From positions 1 through 40,616 of the forward strand of contig JBJEPE010000077.1 of assembly GCA_051881075.1 (NCBI GenBank): a stretch of DNA of 40,616 nt, in the 5' to 3' direction. Within the stretch, counting starts at the first letter, position 1. Every line of letters begins with the position of its first letter. The DNA is from RUG14223 sp051881075. GTDB taxonomy: Bacteria; Bacillota; Clostridia; Oscillospirales; Acutalibacteraceae. The translations under genes and the position numbers were made by a program. Of this stretch, positions 8,301 to 23,300 are shown one piece after another. Under the pieces are notes generated by a model that saw only the letters and a list, made by a program, of their open reading frames with translations, was not told where the DNA came from and did no database searches.

Positions 8301-11300
8301 GATTACTTTAAGGACTACGTATCCAAAGGTGATGCGGTTCTTAACATTGCAAGAATAAAGCCTTTACTAACTGCGGATGTTGTATGGAACGGCAAAGAGA
8401 AACCTACTATGTCGGTACCGGGCAGAAATACCGCGCCTTACTACAAGTTTACGGTACAAAACCAATCCGAACAGGACGCAGGAGAGGTAAACGTTGATAT
8501 CGTACTTAAGACCGCAGGCGCTAATCCCGGTCCGGATGATGTTGATATAGACCCGCTTGTAGGTTTTGATACATACTATATTTGTATATCTCCCTCAGTT
8601 TTCAAGGGAGAAACCGGAACACTTAACAGAATTGAGCTTTACGATTATACCAAAGACCCGTTACACGGTGATGCGCCGAGTGTTTCACTTGACTGGAACT
8701 ATATTAGCACCAGTTGTGTACAGCCGGACGGTACTATAAAGATTGCCGTAAAGAACGATGACGGAGTTTCCCTCTGGTCAAATGCTATAACAATGTTAAA
8801 GCAGATCAGATTGGTATATGACAATTTCTCAAAGCTCGTAAGAGATGAGAAAATGCTTGAAATAGAAGTTCATGGCTTAACTGATTGGGCAGATTCGCAC
8901 CCTGCTGATGTCAGTTTCTCCCCCGCTTTACAATACAACGCAGCATATCAAAGTACGGAAACAGCCGTTATGGATATAATGGAGCTGGGTCTTAATGTAA
9001 ACGGATATGCCAACTGGACAAAGCCTTCGGGTGATACGCTGACAGATCATACCGTAACGGCGCCTAATAAAATAAAGACAGCATGGTATGATATGTGGGC
9101 AGAAAACACATCGCTTTCTCATGCAGGCGCACTCACACTCAAGTATGACATGGAGAGCGTAGGCAATAAGTGGTACTATGACGACAGCGAAATTATCTTA
9201 AAGGGCTTTGATACCAAGAAGATAGTAATTGATAAGAGCCACGAAACAGCAGGAAAACTCACCAGTGTGGAGCTTTACGATTATAATTACAATTATGACG
9301 ATCAGGGTGGAACAATAGACCCTGACACCTTACCTGAAAATGCAGGCAAGCACATTGTAATTGATATAGATACTCTTATCAGTAAATACGACACCGACGG
9401 TGACGGATGCTTTGAGCTTGATATTGAGAATGCACCTGAGTTTGCAGGAATAGAAAGACTGAAGTACATTTATTATAATTTCTCAGATTTCAATGAGGAT
9501 GTAACCAAGGAAAACGGTCTGGCGTTCTTAAGCTCATACTACGGTGACACAGACTGGTTTGACAACCTTATATTAAGCGGTACTCTTACTCCTATAAGAA
9601 AACGCTTAAAGCCGGGCGACGGTAAGGCTACTATCTATGTAGCAAGACCGGCACTCGACGTAACGGCTCACATCAGGTATGATGATGTAGTAGAGTCTAC
9701 ACATCCAAGCTCAGCATCAGGCAGTACAACACCTAACACCGACGGTAACTACACAATTTTGGGTGTGCCCTATAACAGAGATTATGTTTATTATCTTGAG
9801 TTTACCAACAATTCAATTTCCATATTGGACGATACAAGAATAAAGATCGACATACCGTATGGCAACAATGTTGATAAATCAAGAAACGGCTCAGAGCTTG
9901 ACACAGGCTTCCACGTAACGGATATAAAGATTTATAAGGCACTTATAGATCAGTATTCCGGATATGAGCCGGAGCTGTTCAAGACAGGCTTTAAGAATAT
10001 AATCATTAAAGGTAAAGACCAAAACGGACTTGATGTAGGAGAACCCCTTACACTTGATATAAATGTAGATGCTGACGGCAACGTAAGCTTTACGGATAAA
10101 TATGAGGGCTTGACCTACTACTATACAGGTGATGTACTTGATATACCTGAAAGTATACTACAGCACTACGGCATCTACTTTGTAACCAATGTAGAGCTTA
10201 ACGGCGAGAAATTTGTAGTAACAGATGTAGACGGTGACAAAGCAGCCGGTAATAAGAGATGGATAGAATTTTACGGTTACAACGATTCACCGTTTGATAC
10301 ATATGACACACTCGTTGTAAACACTTACAATTATCTTGATTCTACCGAGCTTATGCCTATACCGTGGGCACTGCATTTAGGTAGGCTTGACGATGCCAAC
10401 AAGTGGAAATATCAGGTGCGCTGCATTGATACAACCACAGCATACATCACAAGAATGTACTTTGACACAATACTTTCCGTATTCTACAATGATGATACAT
10501 TGTATGAGAAAGCGACCTTAAATTCTAATAATGAAAGGTATGACGAAAACGGAAACAGAGTTAAAAGTAACACGGTAGTTGATGATAAATATACCCCGAA
10601 TGCCAACTTAACAGGCCTTACAGGCAAAAAGTACACATATATCTCAAGGGCAGTTGAGGATATGCGTTACGAGTGGGCATACGGAATTGGTCATCATAGC
10701 GTAATTTGGGGTGAAGATTTTGACGATGACCGATCTTCAAATTACAATTATGACGATTATGATAACTCAGAGCTTGAGGTAGGCTATAAGGCTCTCGGCT
10801 CTATCGGCGTTGACTTCCGTCAGATGAACAATGTCGGTAAAAATTATCCGAAGATGGGAGTAAATATCTCATATCCCGATAGAAGCAAAGTAGGTAACTT
10901 CTATCAAACTCATGAGAGCATGGACTATGTACGCACACAGTCCATGAACACAGCGGCAACGGTAAATATTCAGGTTGATATCCCTGAGGGATCGTTTGAT
11001 ACATACTACCTTAAGTGTGACCCAAGAACAAAGGGTTACATAAACTACATTACGGTAGTTATGGAGGACGGTTCGACCTATAAGATTTTAGGTTCCGATA
11101 TCGACCAAAATTATACCGCTAAGGAGAGCAACGAATACGGTAATTTTGCAAGAATAAATCTTGTTGATATTACCGCCAGCATGAATACCTGCTTTACAGA
11201 CAACAGCTCTGCTAACGAGAAGTATTATTACATTGAGCCAAACCGATATGTTTATGATAACGATAAGCTCTATGTTAAGGCTAAGAACGGCAATACAAAG

Positions 11301-14300
11301 AGCGAACGTGTTTTGGTTAAGACCGTTTATATTAATATAGACATTAACCAAAAGCAAAACCATGTAGATGAAGACGGAAATGTTATAGCAAATAACCCCG
11401 ATTTCAGCTCATGGTATGAAGCATACGATGACTCAACACAAATAATGTTTGAGATAACAGGTCGCTTTATAAGACTTGAAAACGGCGTAATAACAGCAAC
11501 TACAGACCTGACTATCGGTAATAAAATGCACCTTTCTGATTATGATTATGAGGTAAATACCGATGAAGATACAGGTGTTAAGACGCTTGATGTTACTAAT
11601 ACGACGGAAACCGATACTGTACGCAGCAGAGTGCGTACAGAGAGCGGCGCAGGCAACACACTTGCTAATAATCCGAGAAGTAACTGGTCATACCATAATA
11701 AGTATTATTCATGGTACTGGTTTGTAGTATATTACAACCAAATCGGTTGGCGCCAACATGAGAGAGACGGCGCTGCAGGCCACTTATACTCGGTAGCAAG
11801 GTATGTAGTAGTGAATGACCAGGACGTAGTCTTAAAAGGTGTTCACGGTAATACCGAATGGGACGCAGACGATGCCGTTGAGTTCTCACAAGCCTTTACG
11901 GATAACGGAACTACTAAGTATGAGAATACTCACGATATCGCCTATTACAGAGTGCCGAGTACTACAGAGGCCGATGAGCTTAAGTACCACGGAAAGCATA
12001 ACCTTGCATGGTATTTGGATCAAAACACATATTTTGGCGGTACCCGTAGACTTATTATTGATAATTACTATACCTTCTCTGACGGCATAGTAAACAAAGG
12101 CGGAGGTATGTACAGAGTAGACGGTAACAACTGGATGGACAGGCTGTCGTATTCAGATACCGTAATATTGACAGATACTCTACCTGTAATAAGACCTGAC
12201 GCAACCTATGATTTCTACGGATATCTTACAGACAGTATAGACCTTTCACCTGAGATAATGAAATATTTACAGGAAATAGAGCTTACTATACAGGCTAAGG
12301 ACTTTGACGGTAGCGTAAGTCAAACCGATACATTTATACTAAATAACGTTAATGCGGATATTAAGGATAACTTTACCTTAACGGGTGACGGTAAATATAC
12401 ACTTACGTTTGATAACAGCGCAAGTCCCGTTACCGATCCTATAGACGCAACAACGGGTTCAGCACCGGCTTCACCTACAGACCCAACGCCGGGCGATGGA
12501 ACAACACCGCAAACGCTGTACACATTCAATAAGGCAACCGGTACTTTAGTACTTAGCAAGTATGCCTTTGTTACCTCCTATAAGTTAATTCTTAAGGATA
12601 TATACGGTACAGGTGAATATACCAGAGAGCTTACCGATAAGCCTAAGGAGGATAAGCACGATACCTCCTCTAAGATAGACGTTACTATTCACGGCAAGCC
12701 ATATACCGTTAAGAAGAAGGATCCTGATAAGGATGGTACAAACACTATAGATAGTGCAACATACACCTATTATGATGAAGAAAATCCTTATACAACGAAA
12801 AAGGACACAAGCCGTCAGATGGGATATTTACTCTCATTCGGTGCAGGCTATCAGATATGGGAAACCACCAAAAAGCTATCTGAAGTTCTTGCTAAGTACG
12901 GTGACGATTATTATAATAACGAGCTTTATCGCTTCGGCGAAATAAACGGTGACGGTGTATATCAGTACGCTGTAGGATATACCGAGGAAAGCAGTAAAAC
13001 GGATCATTATAGTGCAAAGGACTTTGTAAGTAATGAAACAAAGACTAATGACGCAAGCGGTAATGTTCTGACTCAAAGCGATAACCTCTATCCTAATGTT
13101 CTGGAATATTCGGTTAAGATTTATAACCAGTACAGGGAGCCTACAGATGATCCTAAGGATCGTTCGGCACGTATAAGTGTAGCTAATACGACAAATGAAC
13201 TGAGATACGCAAGACCGTATCACTCAGACCAGTACTTCAGAATGATATCTCTATCAATCAATAAAGAGATACTTGAGGGTGACTGGTTCCATGTAAGCAA
13301 ATGTCAGCTTACTATGGATAACGGTGCGGTAATTCCGTTACAGATAACCCCTGACCCAAGCATAAACAATACCGTATTTAACGGTTATAACAGTACGCTT
13401 GGCGTTTATGAGGTATCTGTAGGTGCACTTATCACTGATGTATATGACGGCAGAACATATCAGTACTACGCAGTAGATATTGATAAGGTGCTAAGAGAAA
13501 TATACCTCAGCGGTACGGATATACTTAACAGGTATATAAAAAAGGAAGGCGTAGGCTCACAAAAGTATATAGATAACAGCACTACAGATGGTAAACAGTA
13601 TGTAAGCGCATTTGTTAAGTCATTTGTACTTAACTTTGCCGCTACAAACCCAAGTAGGTATTTACCTGAAACTACGCTTGATAACGGTCAGTACATTACT
13701 GCCGATAAATTAGAGGGTTATACATACAAGTACTCCGGCATTTATGTTGACAGAAATGAAGAAGAGTACAAGAACAATGTATGGACAAATAACTCAACGC
13801 CTACATTCGGTAAGAACTACCACGATTACAGCGAATATGAATCCTATGCACATTTGTCCGGAAGCTTTACATCAATAGATGCAAACGCTAACGTTTGGAA
13901 CTTCCAGCGCAAGGATATAAGAGAGCTTGCTGTATATTATCTTTCTAACCTTGTAGGTACCCTTATATCGGGTATGTCAAGAGATGTAATAGATTTTGAA
14001 TCACACACAGGCAAGAGTCTTGCGCATGATGCAGACGCACTTACAAATCTTACGGCTATAATAGCCGATAACAAACACTTGTCACCTTATGATACCGTAG
14101 AGTATACACTCACAGTCGGTGCAAGCAGTGACAGCGATATTCCTCTGGAGCACACATACGCAGAGTTCAGTGTTCCTGCAGGACAGCGAATTGTCAAGTG
14201 GGAGATCGCAAGCTCCGTACCCGATCCGAGCAGTACGCTCAAGAGCGGATTTTTAACTACTTATGTAGATATTGACGGCGTAACCGCAAAGCTTACAAAT

Positions 14301-17300
14301 TACGCCGATTCAAGTAATAACACGGTTATATCAACCGTAGAGTCAATTAAAAATGTTGATTACACATTTGACTCAACAGGGACCGAAGCATATTACAGAA
14401 CGTTAACGGTAAGCTTCGGCGACGGTGCGCTAACAAACGACGTTGCAAACAAGTCATTTGACGGCAGAACCTTTGACCACTTGTTACCGGGTGAGAGTAT
14501 TACCATAAGAGTATATACTCAGCTGACAGATGAGCTTAAGACTACTTATAACCCATCTATCACGCTTACACCGTCGGGAAATACAATGCTCACTACTCAG
14601 TTTACTTCGGACAGTACGGTTCTTACAAATCAAGGACAGAGAAGGTCCACAACTTATAAGGCTTGGGCAGAGCCTAAGCACTCGTATCCTGAGTATAAGA
14701 TAGACTTCCCGACATGGACAGACGGCGACGGAAAGTCAACTGCATGGTTCAGTGCTGCCGGCGATACGGCAGGTACATACAACACCATAAAGAACCCGTA
14801 TATGACCGATAAATATACTATCTATCCTGCAACACAGCAGGCACAGTATTACGCACAGATAAACGCTTCACTTGATATTCAGACCATTAGTCCGGTATCA
14901 CTTAAATATGAGTTCGATAATCCTAAGAGGGAATATGATTCTCAGCCGGCTAAGATAACGGTATCCAATATCACTCACGAAACATCAAGCTATTCAGACA
15001 CGATAGAGGTTGCGGTATCCTTTATGGATAGAAAGTACGACAACTTAAGAGGCTTCTATCTTACTAAGGATGTTGAGGTAAGCGGCAACGAGTTTGTACT
15101 TGGCGATATTGATATATATTATTGGTATGACGGAGGATGGATAAACCAAAAGGACTTCATAGATACCTACGGTGCATCCGACGGCAACTTTACTGCAGGA
15201 CCTCTTATGCAGGTTGAGCGTGTAAAGTGGGTATATAACGATATTAAGGAGTTTGACTCCAACGTTGTATATACGGACAATAATAAGATTAAACAAAACC
15301 TGCCGAATGTAGTCTTAGAAGGTAAATCAAGGTATGAGGATGTAAGAGCTTCAACAATGCCTACCGTTACAAACGGTGATTATACAGCAGTACAATCTCC
15401 TACCTATACGGCTTATGTATCTGCAACCATAATAGATTATCATAAGCATACCTTTGACCACCAAATACAGCAGACCGGCGATTCCGGCAGAATTGACCAC
15501 GATGTTTATTTGGTAAACGACAGTTCAATCACTAAGACAGTATGGCGTGAAAGCCCTGTACTCACAGTACATGAGCAGGTATTTACAAATGCTGAAGATG
15601 CCTTTGCACAGTACGATGAAAACCGTACGCAAAAGACATCCTACAGACCAAACGAAGTTATTTATCAGAAATCAACTCTTATAAATAACGAGGCAAAATA
15701 TAATAACGGAGTTCAGGCGTCTGAACAGGGCTGTCTGTTTAACCCCGTTTACTATGATAAGTTACCTGAGTACCTTTCATCAAAGGCTCTTGAAAACGGC
15801 AATGTTTCAATAAATAACACCATTGAGAACGATGACATCGTTATTAAGTGGTTCAGGCCCGTTAAGGATAGTAAGGGTACTCCGTTAAAAGACAGCAACG
15901 GTAACTATACCTATGAAGAAGTAGATTATGCTAATCTGCTTGATGACGGAGTGGGCGTAGAGTTTTACTTGGCTAGCACTACCACCGGATACGAGGACTA
16001 CGACTTTGGCGGAGCGTTCGTATATAACGACGGTTACACAATACCGAGCGGCGGAGCAGGTAAGTACTTCAACGATATCAAATCTGATACGACCAACACA
16101 TACAAGGTTAAATATACGGTTTATGAATACCGTGTAAGATGGAACCAAGGTGCCATAGATGCAGGCAAGTCCATATTCTGGCTTGACGATGATGGTAATC
16201 CTAAGTCAGACGAGTATGGCAATCTGCTTGCTAAGGACGGTATAAGATTTGAGATAGGCGACAAGCTGGAGATATCCTATAAGGCGACTATCAGAGAAGA
16301 TAACCTTCCAATGGTATATACTGCGTCTACTTATGAGAGCGACACAGCCACATACAACCCAAACACGGCAGATGCGGCTGCAAACCTTGCAAAAACACCG
16401 GTACACCCGGCATACTTCCCAAGAGTCGGTGAGTACTACAGCTACGGTGTAAACTACGGTACATACTACTTCCACGTAGGGGCCAATGCTTACCCGATGT
16501 TGGAGCAAGGCGTTGTAAATAAAAATTTAAGTGCCGATAACAGTCCTAACACCTACGGTACGGCCTATGTAAAGAATAGCAATATAACGATGGATATGGA
16601 TTACCTCATCCATGATATAGGCTTTAGCGGAGATAAGCCAAAGCAGGTGGACAGATGGGAAGCCTTCAATACTTCCGTGTCGTTCTTCCCCGGTACTGCG
16701 GCAGACACCGTGTTACCTCCGGACGGACGAGCAAATTACTCAGATTATTGGCGACCGGACATTCACGGCACAAACAACATAGTAGGCGACTATGATATGA
16801 AGGAAGCCTACAATATGCAAAAGGCTATTTACCATGCTACTTACACTACGGCAACGGTAAATATGCTGCCGGTATCAATAGGATTCAGTAACTCAAGCGG
16901 GAATCCACGAGATTGGTACACATATATAATGAAGAACAGAAATGCCGCCGGTCCTATCTGGCTGTACACTAAGTCTTCTAACGGTACCACTACTTATAAT
17001 GAAAACGATATACCGGCATCCGGCAGCAATACGGCTAGTTGGCAGAGCAGCTTGTACAACAAGACAACCTCCCCTATCATCTGGAGTGAAACAAGATTGC
17101 ACTTGCAGAAAGCATGGCTTACTTCTTCATCAGAGATGGTAGCGCAAGAGGGTCATATCAAGCTTGAAGCTACAAGCGGTGACTACACACAGAACTTGTC
17201 AAATCCGTTATACAGAATGGACGAGTCATCGCTGTATTACACATACAATACACCTAACGCAACAGGTGACTGGCAAAGCTGGGCAGAATACAGAAATATA

Positions 17301-20300
17301 GTTTCTGATTATACCGATACAACAGGTATTGCCGCACTTGAGTATAACGAGAGATTTGACATCAAATTGCAGGCATATAACTACGGTGACTGGGACTTAG
17401 ACGGTGTAGATATGACGTATGTCTTCGGTTATGGCGTAGAGCCTATGTTTGATGAAAACGGTAAGATTATCATTAAGAGCGCACAGCTTAAGGGTACGGA
17501 CGAAACAAGTAATACAAATCCTCCGGAAATGTCAATACTTGATTTGGACAGCAGCCTTTATAACGTAGAGATAATTCAGACGCCGTCAAGCAGAGATGTC
17601 AGATATCTTGCACCTAAACAGCCACAGGATGCAGCCAGAACGGCATCAGGTGACTTGAACGACAGTTCACTCAACTATTATACAGCCGATGAGTGTGTAC
17701 CGTGGGTAGTAAGAATTACCCTTAAAACAACACTCGGCAGGTGGTTTAACAGAGGCACCGATAACAACAGATATAACTTTGAGATTGTTTTACAGGGCCA
17801 TATAGTTGACACAAATGCCAAGGGCGAATGGTACGACCAGCTTATTACAATGCCATATGTAAAAGAAGGTAGCGAAAACCATTACTACTATCAGATATAT
17901 GATATAGACAGCTTAGACGGTGCTACACGGAATACTCCGAACAACCAGGCAGGCGGCATGGATACCATGTGGACTCCTGTAGAGTGGCACGGCTACGGCG
18001 GCGGCTATCATATAGCATTAAAAGAAAATCACTCGTACTGCCCATCACGTTACAATTTAGTTTATTCGGCTTCTTCACCGAATACTCAGTCGGTCAACGG
18101 ACATAACGTTCAGAGTAACGAAATCTATTACTCACTGACTCAGATAGATAATGTAATACAAACTACAGACGGCAAGTATTACAAGGGAACATCCTTCCCA
18201 TACGGTAAAGCAAGTGATATAAACAGGGCGGCACTTATAGGTACCATGGCAGTAAACGCAGAGCCGTTTATACGTACATGGACAACAATAAGTGACGTAG
18301 ACTATGAAACAAAACAGCCGACTGACCTATACGGTACAGAATCACATGAATATTATATTGATGCTGAGGGCGAACAAAGCTTTATCAATGTTCACGTTGA
18401 AAATAAGATGTGGCTTGAAGAATACGCATCAAACGGTACGGTTGATTCTAAGCAGATATCCGGCATAAACAACGGATGGATAGCTATGGTGAAAGATCTG
18501 TATGACGTTTACCAAGAAAACGGAAAATATCCGGATTCTGAGCTTGCATTACAGCGACAGTATAATAACTATCAGGTGAACGGCGGTTATATGGGGTCAA
18601 TAATTGCACCTGTATTGACGGTGTATCTGCCCTACGGCTTAACACCGCTAAGCAAAACCGCTACCGGTTCATCAAGATTTACTCACGATAATGCAGAGAA
18701 TGCACTAAAGCGTGTAAACTTTGTAATATATGACAGAGACGGTAACGAAGTCTTAGACAACGACCAATACGATGCCACAGCAAGCTACGAGATCTATACG
18801 GATGAGGACGGCATTAAGCGTGGCAGATATAAGGTAGTTATATCCGCTAAGAAGGGTATGATAACTAAGGCTACGGGCGATAGCTACGTAAACGATTATG
18901 ATTATAGACCTACTATTGAAAGCGGAGAGCTTTATACATTTGCAATAAGGACTATATCAGAATCTATACCTGAGCTTGATGTCAAGGACGAAAGCGGTAA
19001 CTGGATAGAGGACGACAGCCTTGCAAATAACTATAATATGCTTAAGACCTTCATTACCAGCAGAATTGAAGATTTCAGATTTATCACAGATGATGATGAA
19101 AGATTCAATACTTCTCACAAGTATATTGACGTAAGCGTTTCACCGGACGGAAAGACGATAACGACCACCAGAACATCAGGTAACCCATACACGGTTACAA
19201 GCGATGCTCACAGTCTTATCTATCTTGTCAATGACGTTGAAAACGCAGTTAATACAAGGCATCCGACGACAACAAATGAGAAGCACCAGTATGCGGTTAT
19301 TGAAGATAACCGTAAGGATGCGGTACGTAAGTCTTATCCGACAGTATATTATCCGTATACACATCATTTGGACGGACACTATGATGTTTGTATGCCGGCA
19401 TTTACAACAGGTAACTTACCTGAGTACAGTTTGGTTAAGAAAGAACCGTACCCAAGACTTACTAACCTGCCGTATGACTTTGAGTCAACCTTCTGGGGAG
19501 AACAAAAGATATATCAGGAAACGCCGGCTCGTTCGGTAGCTACAGATACAGATATTCAGGATCAGAGTGAATGGCTCGAAATCCGTAACCTAGAATTCTA
19601 TGGTGACAAGGGCCGCAGTAATCTGTACTTACCGCTTGACGATATGAAGCAGCTTAACTTAAACGGCTCATTGACGCACGATGTATTCAGTACACCGTCA
19701 ACAGTTTACGGCGTAGCTGATACCGGACTTGTAAACACCCTGAAGATAGGCATACGCAAGGCCAATCTTAAGCTTTATAACTATGTAACCGACACAAGCA
19801 CAGAGGAATTCAAAGAAAACTTCGGTACAACCAATGTAACGAGTAAGAGCGGAGGATACATCATAGATGCGCTTGGCGGTACCTGTGACAGTCAGAACTA
19901 CACAGGCAACGGAACGGTTGAGTTAAGAGCAAAATATAAAGAGCCCGATACGGTATATCAGTACGGTAATATCCTCTGGTATAATTCACTCATTAAGAAT
20001 GAACCTACCATTAAGGGCGACTTCACCGAGCAATCTGCAATTTATCATGCTCAGATGCACTACACACTCGACCTGCCAAGAGGTGTTACCTATTGGGAGG
20101 AGGATAATATCGACGAGGATTATTACATCGAGTATTACAATTATTATACCGATAATGATCCCGATAAGGACAGTGCAGGATATGTTCCTAAGCCTACACG
20201 ATATACTCCGAGTGAGTGGCTTGCAATAGGCGGATATGTAGACCTAGTAAAGATTGAAGATAACCACAGAGAGCTTTACGATAAGGCTGATAAGCAGCAT

Positions 20301-23300
20301 TACCCACAGGGTGAGAGACTTATCTTCGCCATTACTACACCGCCTACCGCAGGATTTGATACAAGCAACGATGATACCTTTGCAAGCGGTGAGAAGCCAG
20401 CCGGCTTCTTCGACTCCGGCAGCTTCATTACCATTAAGGTGAAGACAAGAGTAAACAATAACGAAACACAGGAAACTATCTCGGTAGATGAAGACCTCGG
20501 CGAGTGGACACCAAGAGATGAAAACACATCTAATCCTGCCGATAACACAGCGGCAAGCTTGATGAACAGCGAAAGACCTTATCACAGTGAGGCATTCGTA
20601 AGCTTGCAGAATACAGACGGTAAATACGCCGTTGTAAGAGATACCACAGCTACCGATAATTCTTATGTAACGTTTGTAACAAGAGAGAAAGATCCCGATA
20701 CCGGAGATCTCATCTATAAGGATCATGACGGCAATGTAGTTACTATCAACGATACTACCGCAAAGCTGTTATATGATTCAAATGACTTTAATTTTGACAA
20801 ACAAGTAGCGTTTGTACTTCATTACAGACACGAAGTTTGGGATAATAATCCCGCAAGCTTAATTAATACCATAACACCGCCTATCGGTGTGACCCTTATT
20901 GATGACGATATTAACGGTGACGGAAAGTACGGTGACAGATACGCAACTTCCGCTTCGGCATATATCAATATCTTAAAGCCTGATTCCACAGTCCGCACAG
21001 ATACAACCTCTGTAAGAATACAAGTATCTGACCCGGATAATAAGATAAAGCTTGTTGAAGATCCGCATATTAAATCCATTAAGGTAATGCAGAACAACAT
21101 AGATCAGGCAACCAATAACGGTGCAGCGGTCAATACATTTACTCTTAACTATGATGTACCGTCTTACGGCAACAGAAAGGTTAGCACAGAGTACGGCATA
21201 CCGACTGCTAATGCAGGTAAGAATGAGATAGAAATCAATATAGGCGAAATTACCACAGGTAACTGGGTATTGCCTACAAGTACAGATTACGGCTATGTTC
21301 ACGAACAGTACAACGATGCCTTTACACGTATACTTAACGAACAGTTAAGAGTTTATATGTACATACTTGTAAGTGCAGACCCTACAGAGGAGTATACAAA
21401 GCTTGGTTCAAACACAGGCTTTACACATCCTACAACACCTGTAGACGATGACTTCTATTATGACCAACCCACTGATTCAAGTTTGTGGGTACAAATAGGT
21501 AAAGCAGACGGATACAAGATATCCGAGAATGCTACCATACAGATTAAAAGCGAGGGCGCAAAGCTCTTTGACGGTGTGGATTTAAGCAGAATAAGCTGTA
21601 CTGCGGAACAGCTTGCAGATCTTAAGACTTCTCCGGGAACACACATCAGACAGATACGTTGGGTTATCAGGACACAGGCATTCAGTGAAGAACTCTATAG
21701 GGAGCTTTACGGTGACGGTAACGGCAACTTACAGTATGAGTGGAGAGAGGTAACCGTTAAGGATACTAAGACCGGAAAAACTTACTACAAGATGCTTCAC
21801 CATACCGATGAGTCATTTACAGTATGGAATGACTACAACGACGACCTCACTGATGAGACATATAATAAGTGGGAAGATTCGGAGGATTTCAGACAAAGCG
21901 TAATAGCAGAAGTCCGAGAGCTAGAGTATCAGCAATGGTACAATACCTACTTCAATCCGGATGGATCCCGAAAAGATGGAATTGTATTCCAGCCGTTTAC
22001 ATTTGACCAAACGGTTGACACCAGATTTATATATCTTGACAGTGACACAGATGCAGTTTATCAAACTGTAACTGATCCTGATACAGGAGATACCTCACAG
22101 GTACTTGTTTCAGGAACCAAGGGCTTATTCAAACGTCATCTTGAACAGTTTAAGATGACAGACTTTACGAGAGATACCGCTCCTATGTACTTCCCTGTTC
22201 CTACAGGCTTCAGGCTTAACGTAGATGCGGATGAAGGTCCGGACCCTGACTCCGATCCTACGGATCCGAGCAATCCGAACAATCCGGTAAATCTTACGGA
22301 TCCTGAGTCAATACCTCTGACAGGTAATGAAACAGAAGAAGAGCTTAAGGAAAGAGAACAGGCAATTAAGGATTATCAGGCGGCTCTCAAGGCTTACGAT
22401 AAAGCAGTAGAAGAGTACAATCAGGCAATAGTTGATGCCGTAGGTATTCAGGAGATGGACGACATCGATCCACAACGTTACCATACGGATAAGCTAAACG
22501 ACAACGTACTTAAAAATTCTGCACACGTAACATTTGAAACATCATCACTGCATACTGATATAGTAGCAACACTGCATATCAACCACTTTGTACAGGCATA
22601 TCAAAAGTATGACGATTATAAGTGGGTTGCAGCAGATGAACCGGCAAGATCAGGTTATTATCTTGATCCTGAGGTACCGTGGCTGATGATAGACATTTCG
22701 GCATATTACTTCTCCGGTTCAGTCCTTGACGGATATAAGTGGACAACGGATATCAAGTCAATTAACCCTGAGATAGGTAAGGTACTGAAATATAAGGTAG
22801 AGCTTTCTAACTTAAGTCAGCCTGTTGTAAACCTTTATTCGGAGGATGATCAGTCATTTGCAGATAAATGTACCAATCCGACCATTACGGTTGCATTACC
22901 GGTACTTGAAAGATTAAAAGAAAGCGACTTTGAATATGTAACATGGTACGCTACTCCTACGGATGCTGCTATGGCAGATCCGGATAAGGTAAACGGTGAC
23001 GGTAAGTATACTTCTGAAACAGCAGAAATCGTTACTGATTTGGAAGAAGGTACGACGCAAACGTTTAACCTTATAGATGAGGATAACGGCGATTCACGTT
23101 CTATAGAAGGTTACTACATAGGTCAGGGATATAAGTCAATGCCCGTTACAGAGATTGACGGTGACGTAGTGAACTATGTTGAGTACGCACATAACCTTGA
23201 TGATGTTAATCCTCAATGGACATGGCACGTAGTACAGGATGTACCGGTAGTTGATGATGACGGCAATGCCGTAACAGACGATAAAGGACGTCCGATATAT

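Noticed and set aside
22311..22325. IPLTG inside the giant protein looks like a sortase motif.
   Set aside because: No membrane segment or basic tail follows; it sits in the Pro-rich hinge.
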